This document shows positions 42,827 to 49,044 of a DNA stretch of 49,044 nucleotides, piece after piece. The notes under the pieces are model-generated. The model was given only the letters and a program-made list of their open reading frames with translations. It did no database searches and had not been told where the DNA came from. Source of the DNA: an uncultured Aquabacterium sp. (GTDB lineage: Bacteria; Pseudomonadota; Gammaproteobacteria; Burkholderiales; Burkholderiaceae_C); NCBI RefSeq assembly GCF_947366995.1, contig NZ_CANBCC010000024.1, positions 1-49,044 of the forward strand. Direction: 5' to 3'. Positions within the stretch are counted from its first letter, which is position 1; every line of letters starts with the position of its first letter. Both the position numbers and the translations under genes were made by a program.

Positions 42827-43459
42827 TCAGGCCTTGGGCGGCGCGGCCTTCTGCCCGAGTTTGCTTTCCTGACCGTTGAGCAGCTTGCGAATGTTGGCCG
42901 CATGCCGCCAGATCAGCAGGGCGCTCATCAGGATGACGCCGGCCGTCATGGGGCCTTGACCCCATCCCCACACCTGGATGGCGGGCGCCGAGACCGCTGC
43001 CACCAGCGCGGCCAGTGACGAGTAACGGAACACCGCCGCCACCGCCACCCAGACCAGCAACACCAGGCCGCCCAGGGCCGGGGCGAACCCCAGCAGCACG
43101 CCTGCGGCCGTGGCCACACCCTTGCCGCCCTCGAAGCGGAAGAACACCGGCCAGAGGTGCCCGATGAACGCACCCAGGCCGACCACGGTGACGACGAGTT
43201 CCGACAGGCCCAGCTGGTAGGCGACCGCCACAGGCACATAGCCCTTCAGCGCGTCGAACAGCAGTGTCAGGATGGCGGCGCCCTTGTTGCCCGAGCGCAG
43301 CACATTGGTGGCGCCGGGGTTGCCCGAGCCGTAGGTGCGGGGGTCGGCCAGCCCGAAGAGGCGGCTGACGATGACGGCAAAGGAAAGGGAGCCGATCAGG
43401 TAGGCGATGACTGCGCCCAAGGCACAGAGCAGGCTGGGATCGAGGCTGGCGAGGTTCAT
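42827..43459 (-). CDS. plsY: Glycerol-3-phosphate acyltransferase PlsY
   Basis: A 210-residue inner-membrane enzyme that transfers the acyl group from acyl-phosphate to glycerol 3-phosphate, the first step of phospholipid synthesis in most bacteria. All three PlsY motifs are visible: SGNPGATNVLRSGNKGAA, GHLWPVFFRFEGGKGVAT and the late helix with RHAANIRKLLNGQE. Five membrane segments are predicted. ATG at 43459 (MNLASL) is chosen because homologues begin just before the first membrane helix; a 7-codon longer start is possible. The glutaredoxin gene follows in the same operon. Confidence 0.95.
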   Translation of the reverse strand: MNLASLDPSLLCALGAVIAYLIGSLSFAVIVSRLFGLADPRTYGSGNPGATNVLRSGNKGAAILTLLFDALKGYVPVAVAYQLGLSELVVTVVGLGAFIGHLWPVFFRFEGGKGVATAAGVLLGFAPALGGLVLLVWVAVAAVFRYSSLAALVAAVSAPAIQVWGWGQGPMTAGVILMSALLIWRHAANIRKLLNGQESKLGQKAAPPKA

Positions 43460-43640
43460 TCCGGAACGAGACGTTGGCAACAGGGCGCCAGTGTAGTGGC
43501 TGGGGCTCGCGGGCTGACGCCCCTGCGCCCCTGCGCCCCGGCATCAGGGGGCGGCGGGTTGTCCCGGCTCGCGCACGCGCCCGGTGCATCGCACAATCGC
43601 GTGTCATCCGTCACGTTGTCGGGCTTCGCCCCGCTCGCCC

Positions 43641-44378
43641 ATGATCACTTACGACAAGCCTCCGATCTGGCGACGCGCCTGGGTGCGCCTCATTGCTGGC
43701 GTGCTGCTCGTCGCGCTGGTGACGGGGCTCGTCCTGTCGGGGCGCCAGGAGGGGCCTGTTGCACCGGCGCCGCCCAGCCGCGAGGGACTGGCGCCGCAGG
43801 CCCTCACGCCCACGCCGCCGCCCGTTGCCCTGCTGTCCCCACCCGAGGTCGACGCCGACGGACGCCCTGCCGACTTCAACCCGTCCGAGTGGGCCGCCCT
43901 GAAAGACGCCATGGCGCAGTCGGCCAATCCCCAGGCCGAGTTGCAGCGCGTGGTGGCCTATCTGCGTTTTCAGCGCGGCTTCGAGCAGTGGCAGGCCATG
44001 CAGGACCAGCCGGACACGGCGTTGCGGCGTCAACTGGGCCAGCGCTTGCTCGAACAGGTTCCGGAGCGCCTGCGTCAGGGTGAGTCCACCATGGGCGAAG
44101 CCTTGATGCTCAGCACAGCCTTGCTGGCCGATCTCGAGCCGGACGAGGCCCGGCGGCAGGTGCGTCTGGACGCGGCCCGGGCGGCGCTCGAAGCGGCTGC
44201 GCCCTTGCCCGACAAGGAGCAGCAGGCGCGCGAGGCGGCCCTGCTCGCCGAATACAAACGCCGCGAGGCTGCCATCGTCGCGGACTGGCAGGCGCGGCCC
44301 CCGACCGACCGCAGTCAGGCGCGCCTCGAGCAGGCGCTGGAAGCGGCACGCCGCGCGGTCTACGGTGGCCAGAACTGA
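43641..44378 (+). CDS. Single-pass anchored helical protein, function unknown
   Basis: A 245-residue protein I cannot assign to a family. One membrane segment (WVRLIAGVLLVALVTGLVLSG, about 12-32, read in parts) is followed by a Pro/Ala-rich linker (about 35-75) and an Ala/Gln/Glu/Arg-rich region (about 80-245) that should be all helix. The layout, anchor plus linker plus helical domain, recalls lipase chaperones, but the foldase signature is not seen and length is shorter. It is divergent from plsY and lies 49 bases before the AI-2E permease gene. Confidence 0.7.
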   Translation: MITYDKPPIWRRAWVRLIAGVLLVALVTGLVLSGRQEGPVAPAPPSREGLAPQALTPTPPPVALLSPPEVDADGRPADFNPSEWAALKDAMAQSANPQAELQRVVAYLRFQRGFEQWQAMQDQPDTALRRQLGQRLLEQVPERLRQGESTMGEALMLSTALLADLEPDEARRQVRLDAARAALEAAAPLPDKEQQAREAALLAEYKRREAAIVADWQARPPTDRSQARLEQALEAARRAVYGGQN

Positions 44379-44412
44379 GGCACGCCCAACGGGTTGGCGG
44401 GCCAGCGGCCGA

Positions 44413-44418
44413 TAGAAT
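44413..44418 (+). promoter_or_regulatory. Candidate -10 box for the AI-2E permease gene
   Basis: TAGAAT (5 of 6 match to TATAAT) ends 9 bases before the permease ATG, so a transcript would be nearly leaderless. No good -35 is visible at 16-18 bases. Confidence 0.3.
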
Positions 44419-44427
44419 GGGCCGCAC

Positions 44428-45507
44428 ATGCCTGCTTCTCTCTTGTCTTCGCGCCGCCTTCCCTGGGTGATCGCCGCGGTGGTGGCGGTGGTGCTGCTGT
44501 GGTGGCACGCCGCGATCCTCGCGCCGTTCGTGCTCAGCTTGGTGCTGGCCTATGTGTTGCAGCCCGCCGTGTTGCGGTTGCAACACTGGCGCGTGCCCCG
44601 CGCCCTCGCCATCGGCCTGTGTCTGCTGGCGGTGCTGCTCGTGGCTGCCACGGTGTTCGTGCTGCTCGTGCCCATCGTGTCCAAGCTGACCCCGATGCTC
44701 CGCGAACAGTTGCCCGACCTGCTGGTGGGCGTGTGGGGGCGCGTCGTGCCGTGGCTGAGCCAGTTCGGGCTCAGCGTGCCGGCCACCGCCGAAGAACTGA
44801 AGACCTGGATGGTTGGTTTCATGCAGGACCACGTCTCGCAATGGGGCGGCGCCATCTGGAAGTCGGTGCTGGCCGGCGGGGGCGGCCTGATGTCGGTGGC
44901 GGGCATGGCGCTGCTCGTGCCGATGCTTGCGTTCTACTGGCTGCTCGATTGGGATCGGTTGGGCCGCCAGTGGGCCTCTCTGGTGCCACCGCACTGGCGT
45001 GAGCCGGGCCATGCCGTGATGGCGGAATGCGATGAGCTGTTCGGTCAGTACCTGCGAGGGCAGCTCATCGTCATGGGCGTCCTGGCGGTCTATTACAGCG
45101 TCGGGCTGTCGCTGTTCGGCTTCAGCCTGGCCCTGCCGATCGGCGTCTTCACCGGCCTCGCCGTCTGCATTCCCTATCTGGGTTTCGGCCTTGGCATGGT
45201 GCTGGCCGTGCTGGCCGGTCTGCTGCAGTTCGGCAACGGCGAGCAGGGTGTGCTGTGGCCCCTGCTTGGCGTGGGCGTGGTCTACGGCCTGGGTCAGGTC
45301 GTCGAGAGCTTCTTCCTCACGCCCCGGCTGGTGGGCGAGCGCATCGGCCTGCATCCCTTGGGTGTCATCTTCGCGTTGATGCTGTTCGGTCAGTGGATGG
45401 GCTTCTGGGGCCTGCTGATCGCCTTGCCCGTGTCCGCGCTGGCAATGGTGCTGGGTCGTCGTGCCTTCGTGGCCTGGCAGGCATCGCGCCTGTACCGGGC
45501 CGATTGA
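44428..45507 (+). CDS. AI-2E family transporter (PerM/YdiK type)
   Basis: A 359-residue inner-membrane protein with about eight membrane segments and the family pattern: LAPFVLSLVLAYVLQP near the start, an amphipathic middle section, YLRGQLIVMGVLAVYYSVGL (in parts), FTGLAVCIPYLGFGLGM and PRLVGERIGLHPLGVIFALM (in parts) near the end. Members include the AI-2 exporter TqsA and Na+/H+ exchangers, so substrate is uncertain. It lies directly upstream of hda, which in Burkholderiales is a common arrangement. Confidence 0.92.
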   Translation: MPASLLSSRRLPWVIAAVVAVVLLWWHAAILAPFVLSLVLAYVLQPAVLRLQHWRVPRALAIGLCLLAVLLVAATVFVLLVPIVSKLTPMLREQLPDLLVGVWGRVVPWLSQFGLSVPATAEELKTWMVGFMQDHVSQWGGAIWKSVLAGGGGLMSVAGMALLVPMLAFYWLLDWDRLGRQWASLVPPHWREPGHAVMAECDELFGQYLRGQLIVMGVLAVYYSVGLSLFGFSLALPIGVFTGLAVCIPYLGFGLGMVLAVLAGLLQFGNGEQGVLWPLLGVGVVYGLGQVVESFFLTPRLVGERIGLHPLGVIFALMLFGQWMGFWGLLIALPVSALAMVLGRRAFVAWQASRLYRAD

Positions 45508-45586
45508 TCCGCATGGATCTGGTCTGTCTGCTGTCAACATGAGTCACCTGGACTCGCTGCTGAGTCGTTCTTCGGGTGTGCAGCCC

Positions 45587-46291
45587 ATGCGCCAGATTCC
45601 GCTGGATCTGGGGCCCGCTGTCGTCCAGACCCTCGACGATTTCGTCGACGGGCCCAATGCCGACCTGCTGGCCTGGCTGCGTGCCTGGCCAGCCGTCAGC
45701 GGGCCGGTCTCGCCTGCCTACCTGTGGGGCGCCGCGGGCTCGGGCAAGACGCACCTGATGCGCGCCATGGTCGAGCACGCGCTCGGCAAGGGATTCGGCG
45801 TCGTGTGGCTCAACGCGCAGACCTGCCAGATGTGGGACGCGGCCGACCCGATGTCGCCCACGCTGGCCCTGATCGACGAGTGCGACCAGCTCGACGCCGA
45901 CCATCAGCATCTCGCCTTCAACCTCTTCATCGAGTCGGCCAGCCCCTCGAACCCGACCGAGGCCGGCCCGCTTTTCATCATGGCCGCGGGCAACGTGCCC
46001 CCGGTCGACCTGCCCGTGCGCGACGACCTGCGCACCCGCCTGGGATGGGGCCTCATCTTTGCGCTGAGCCCGCTCGACGAAGCCGGTGTGCGCGACGCCC
46101 TGCAGCGCGAGGCCGCGCGCCGCGGCATGGCGCTGGGCGACGACATCGTCTCCTACCTGCTGACCCGCTACAGCCGCGATCTGGGTTTCCTGATGACGCT
46201 GCTGGACCGCCTCGACCGCTATGCGCTGGCCGAACACCGCCTGATCACCGTGCCCCTGCTCAAGCAGATGCTGGCCGTGGAGAACCCATGA
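45587..46291 (+). CDS. hda: DnaA regulatory inactivator Hda
   Basis: A 234-residue AAA+ protein that, with the DNA-loaded sliding clamp, stimulates ATP hydrolysis by DnaA to prevent over-initiation. The clamp-binding motif QIPLDL sits at residues 3-8, as expected at the extreme N-terminus, and the Walker A-type loop GAAGSGKTH at 48-56, with LALIDECDQLD as Walker B. I choose ATG at 45587 because homologues begin M(K/R)Q-hydrophobic-LDLG; an earlier ATG at 45539 would bury the clamp motif 16 residues in. The last 4 bases overlap the HAD hydrolase gene. Confidence 0.9.
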   Translation: MRQIPLDLGPAVVQTLDDFVDGPNADLLAWLRAWPAVSGPVSPAYLWGAAGSGKTHLMRAMVEHALGKGFGVVWLNAQTCQMWDAADPMSPTLALIDECDQLDADHQHLAFNLFIESASPSNPTEAGPLFIMAAGNVPPVDLPVRDDLRTRLGWGLIFALSPLDEAGVRDALQREAARRGMALGDDIVSYLLTRYSRDLGFLMTLLDRLDRYALAEHRLITVPLLKQMLAVENP

Positions 46292-46956
46292 ACCTTGCCC
46301 TTTTCGACCTCGACCACACGCTGCTGCCGCTGGACTCCGACCACGAGTTCGGGGAGTTCCTCATCCGCCACGAGCTGGCCGATGGCGTGACCTACCGCGC
46401 CCGCAACAACACCTTCTACGAGCAGTACTGCAACGGCACGCTGGTGCTCGACGACTACATCGCCTTCACCACCAGCATCTGGCGCGAGCTCGATGCCGAG
46501 GCCCAGGCCGCCCTGCAGCAGACCTTCATGGAAGAGGTGATCCTGCCGGCCATCCACCCGCAGGCCGTCGAGCTGGTCGAGCGCCACCGCGCGCAGGGCG
46601 ACCTGCTGGCCATCGTCACCGCCACCAACGAATTCGTCACCCGCCCGATTGCCGACGCGTTCAACGTCGACGACCTGCTGGCCGTGCGCCTGGAGCGCGA
46701 TGCCGAGGGCCGCGTGACGGGGCGGATTGACGGCGTGCCTTCCTTCCGTGAAGGCAAGATCACACGTGTGGAACAATGGTTGTCCGAGAAGGGACGACAG
46801 CTGAGCGACTTCGGACGCGTCAGCTTCTACAGCGATTCCCCCAACGACCTGCCTTTGCTGGAGCGCGCCAACGACCCTGTGGCCACCAATCCCAGCCCCG
46901 CGCTGGAGACCGTGGCCCGTGAACGCGGCTGGCGCATCCTTCGACTGTTCGCATGA
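46288..46956 (+). CDS. HAD-IB family hydrolase (SerB-like phosphatase)
   Basis: A 222-residue phosphatase of HAD subclass IB. Motif I is LFDLDHTLLP (nucleophile Asp7, acid/base Asp9), motif II is IVTATNEF, and motif III/IV is EGK followed by YSDSPNDLPLLE. A helical cap follows motif I. Relatives include phosphoserine phosphatase and lipid or sugar phosphatases; the substrate is not known, though this gene is regularly placed between hda and pcnB in Burkholderiales. Both ends overlap neighbours by 4 bases (ATGA), indicating translational coupling. Confidence 0.9.
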   Translation: MNLALFDLDHTLLPLDSDHEFGEFLIRHELADGVTYRARNNTFYEQYCNGTLVLDDYIAFTTSIWRELDAEAQAALQQTFMEEVILPAIHPQAVELVERHRAQGDLLAIVTATNEFVTRPIADAFNVDDLLAVRLERDAEGRVTGRIDGVPSFREGKITRVEQWLSEKGRQLSDFGRVSFYSDSPNDLPLLERANDPVATNPSPALETVARERGWRILRLFA

Positions 46957-48518
46957 TCAAGAGCCTGATAGACAAGATCCTGGGTAAGAAACCCCCGCGC
47001 CAGCGCAGTGCCGCGCCGGCCGCGAAGACGGCGAAGGCCGCCAAGCCCCCGCGCATTCCGGTGGGCAAGCGTGTGGACGTGCCCGCGAGCGAGCACGGCA
47101 TCGACCCCGAGCTGGTCGACGAACGCGCCCGCCGGGTGGTCGAGACCCTGCAGGACGCCGGTTACGAGGCCTACATCGTCGGCGGCGCCGTGCGCGACCT
47201 CATCCTGGGCATGCGCCCCAAGGATTTCGACGTGGCCACCAACGCCACGCCCGAGCAGGTCAAGGCCCTGTTCCGTCGCGCCTTCATCATCGGCCGCCGC
47301 TTCCGCATCGTGCACGTGGTGTACGGCCGAGGCCGCGAGCACGAGGTGATCGAGGTCTCGACCTTCCGCGCCTACATGGACGCCACCGCCGCCGAGCAGG
47401 TCGAGGGCAACGAGAAGACCTCCAAGAAGGAACTGGCTGACAAGTCGCTGGTGGTGGACGCCAGTGGCCGCGTGCTGCGCGACAACGTCTGGGGCCCGCA
47501 GGACCAGGACGCCGCCCGCCGCGACTTCACCATCAACGCCATGTACTACGACCCGCGCACCGGCGTGGTGGTCGATTACCACGGCGGCATCAAGGACGCC
47601 AAGAAGCGCGTGCTGCGCATGATCGGTGTGCCGGAAGTGCGTTACCGCGAAGACCCGGTGCGCATCATCCGCGTGGTGCGTTTCGCCGCCAAGCTCGGCT
47701 TCGAGATCGAGCCGCGCACCCGCGAGCCCATCCAGGCGATGGCCGACCTGCTGGCCAACGTGCCGCAGTCGCGCCTGTTCGACGAGATGATCAAGCTGCT
47801 GCAGACCGGCCACGCCACCGCGTCGCTCAACGAGCTGCGCAAGCAGGGCCTGGACCGCGGCGTGTTCCCCGTGCTCGACGCCGTGTTCGACGAAGCTCGC
47901 CGCCATCCGGGGCGCGATCACTTCGTGCAACTGGCGCTCAACGACACCGACCGCCGCGTCGGCGAGGGCAAGCCGGTGGCGCCCAGCTTCCTGCTGGCCT
48001 GCCTGCTGTGGCACGACGTGCTCGAGCACTGGAAGCGCAACCAGGCGCAGGGCGAGCCGCCGTTCCCGGCGCTGCAGTCGGCCACCGACGCCGTCTTCAA
48101 CGCCCGCATTGGCGACATCTCCGGTCGTGGCAAGCTGGCCGCCGACATGCGCGAGATCTGGACCATGCAGCCGCGCTTCGAGCGCCGCGTCGGCAATGGC
48201 CCGCTCACGCTGGTCGAGCAGCCACGCTTCCGTGCCGGTTTCGACTTCCTGCGTCTGCGCGCGCAGGCTGGCGAGCTCGACATGGAGCTGGCCACCTGGT
48301 GGGAAGATTTCTCGCTGGCCGACGACCACGAACGCCGCCGCCTGCTCGACGAAGCCCGCCAGCAGGAAGTGCAGCGTCGCCAGACCCGCGCGAGCGCGCC
48401 GGACACCGGCGGGGAGGGCGGTGGCGAGGTGGGCGGCGGCGATGCCCCGCGCAAGCGCCGTCGTCGCCGGCGCAAGCCCGCGGGTGACCGTACGCCGCAG
48501 GACGGAGCCAGCGAGTGA
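46953..48518 (+). CDS. pcnB: Poly(A) polymerase I
   Basis: A 521-residue class II nucleotidyltransferase that adds 3' A tails to RNA, promoting decay. The N-terminal region is Lys/Ala-rich (KKPPRQRSAAPAAKTAK). The catalytic domain has IVGGAVRDLILGMRPKDFD near 75-92 (in parts) with the metal-binding Asp pair, then RRDFTINAMYYDP and EDPVRIIRVVRFAAKLGF (in parts). The C-terminus ends in a strongly basic run of Arg and Lys (about 500-512) likely to bind RNA. The PcnB rather than CCA-adding identity rests on length, basic tails and context. Confidence 0.94.
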   Translation: MIKSLIDKILGKKPPRQRSAAPAAKTAKAAKPPRIPVGKRVDVPASEHGIDPELVDERARRVVETLQDAGYEAYIVGGAVRDLILGMRPKDFDVATNATPEQVKALFRRAFIIGRRFRIVHVVYGRGREHEVIEVSTFRAYMDATAAEQVEGNEKTSKKELADKSLVVDASGRVLRDNVWGPQDQDAARRDFTINAMYYDPRTGVVVDYHGGIKDAKKRVLRMIGVPEVRYREDPVRIIRVVRFAAKLGFEIEPRTREPIQAMADLLANVPQSRLFDEMIKLLQTGHATASLNELRKQGLDRGVFPVLDAVFDEARRHPGRDHFVQLALNDTDRRVGEGKPVAPSFLLACLLWHDVLEHWKRNQAQGEPPFPALQSATDAVFNARIGDISGRGKLAADMREIWTMQPRFERRVGNGPLTLVEQPRFRAGFDFLRLRAQAGELDMELATWWEDFSLADDHERRRLLDEARQQEVQRRQTRASAPDTGGEGGGEVGGGDAPRKRRRRRRKPAGDRTPQDGASE

Positions 48519-49044
48519 CACTCCCGGTCGCCCCGGAAACCTTGGCTTTGAGTCGGGTGCCTCGGCACCTCGCGCTGGTGGGCATGGGTGGCAACCTGGG
48601 TGACATGCGCGCGCGGCTGGCCCGTGCGCTCAAGGATCTGAATGGCTTGCCGGGCACGGCTGTGGTCCGCGTCTCGTCCTTGTACGAGACCGCGCCTGTG
48701 GACGCCACCGGCCCCGACTTCATCAACGCCGTGGCCGTGCTGTCCTCGGCGCTGGGGCCGCAGGAACTGCTGGCCGCCTTGCTGACGCTGGAGACCGCGC
48801 ACGACCGCGAGCGTCCTTACCGCCACGCTCCTCGCACGCTCGACCTCGATCTGCTCTGGTATGGCGATGCGGTGCGGTGTACCCCGACCCTGACCTTGCC
48901 GCACCCCCGCATGATGGCGCGCGCCTTTGTGCTGGAACCGCTGATCGACGTGCTCGACGCCCTGGCGGCCGAGGGGTGGAGCGTGCCGGACTTGCCGCTG
49001 CCTGACACGGACACCCGCATGCGATTGCGTGAGAGCCAGGGTAT
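48515..49044 (+). CDS. folK: Dihydropterin pyrophosphokinase FolK (partial, runs off the end)
   Basis: The first 176 codons of 2-amino-4-hydroxy-6-hydroxymethyldihydropteridine pyrophosphokinase, a folate-synthesis enzyme. Motifs: GMGGNLGDM near residue 25, VSSLYETAPVD, DFINAVAVL, HDRERPYRHAPRTLDLDLLW (in parts) with the ATP- and Mg-binding Arg and Asp residues, and LPHPRMMARAFVLEPL. The start is GTG overlapping the pcnB stop as GTGA, which couples translation. No stop is reached by the window end; only a few residues are likely missing given the family's usual length. Confidence 0.93.
   Translation, partial: MTLPVAPETLALSRVPRHLALVGMGGNLGDMRARLARALKDLNGLPGTAVVRVSSLYETAPVDATGPDFINAVAVLSSALGPQELLAALLTLETAHDRERPYRHAPRTLDLDLLWYGDAVRCTPTLTLPHPRMMARAFVLEPLIDVLDALAAEGWSVPDLPLPDTDTRMRLRESQG

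Noticed and set aside
43519..43545. Short tandem GCCCCTGC-type repeat between plsY and the unassigned anchored protein
   Set aside because: Only two partial copies in a very GC-rich stretch; easily explained by composition.

Overview
The window is a contiguous piece of chromosome from a high-GC betaproteobacterium. Gene content and order point to Burkholderiales (Comamonadaceae, Sphaerotilaceae or a close relative), because the order AI-2E permease, hda, HAD hydrolase, pcnB, folK is characteristic of that order. Genus cannot be fixed from this sequence. I see 42 protein genes (two cut by the window edges), packed tightly on both strands. I see no rRNA, functional tRNA, insertion sequence, prophage or CRISPR array. 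No gap between genes exceeds 300 bases; the longest is 249 bases (25965-26213).

Layout. 1-3150: end of etfA, an acyl-CoA dehydrogenase that would feed electrons to ETF, and a nitronate monooxygenase. 3193-5775 (minus): a hybrid sensor kinase with its LuxR-type response regulator. 5922-10342: ureD without urease genes, a MOSC protein, DUF1415, a UbiA-type prenyltransferase, an SGNH hydrolase and YceH. 10397-12650 (minus): a MAPEG protein and a nemRA-like pair (TetR sensor plus old yellow enzyme). 12796-21132 (plus): a same-strand signalling block with YbhB, RidA, a PAS sensor kinase, a NarL-type regulator, a PAS-GGDEF-EAL protein, a small receiver-like protein and a GAF-PAS-PAS-GGDEF cyclase. 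21151-30871: bestrophin, hisC, gshA, an aldo/keto reductase, a large fused indolepyruvate ferredoxin oxidoreductase and an EamA permease.

30878-39385 is a nitrate-assimilation cluster: YbiB, NasA, a NirB-like FAD/NAD reductase without the siroheme half, a PP2C phosphatase-protein kinase fusion and a NarK-type transporter. Its two control regions carry three sigma-54-like -24/-12 elements and two GCACC-N5-GGTGC palindromes resembling NtrC sites, so nitrogen-limitation control is the simplest reading. No nitrite reductase is present here.

39552-49044: housekeeping genes. These are dcd, DUF1801, a PHP phosphoesterase, a YciO-type protein, plsY with a membrane-anchored glutaredoxin, an anchored protein of unknown function, an AI-2E permease, and the translationally coupled chain hda, HAD hydrolase, pcnB, folK, the last running off the end.

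The parts most worth following are the signalling block with its small unassigned receiver-like protein, the sigma-54/NtrC architecture and incomplete composition of the nitrate cluster, and the NemR-type redox switch with a promoter that seems to give a leaderless message. Most other genes belong to well-known families. Function calls rest on motif recognition by eye, without database searches.
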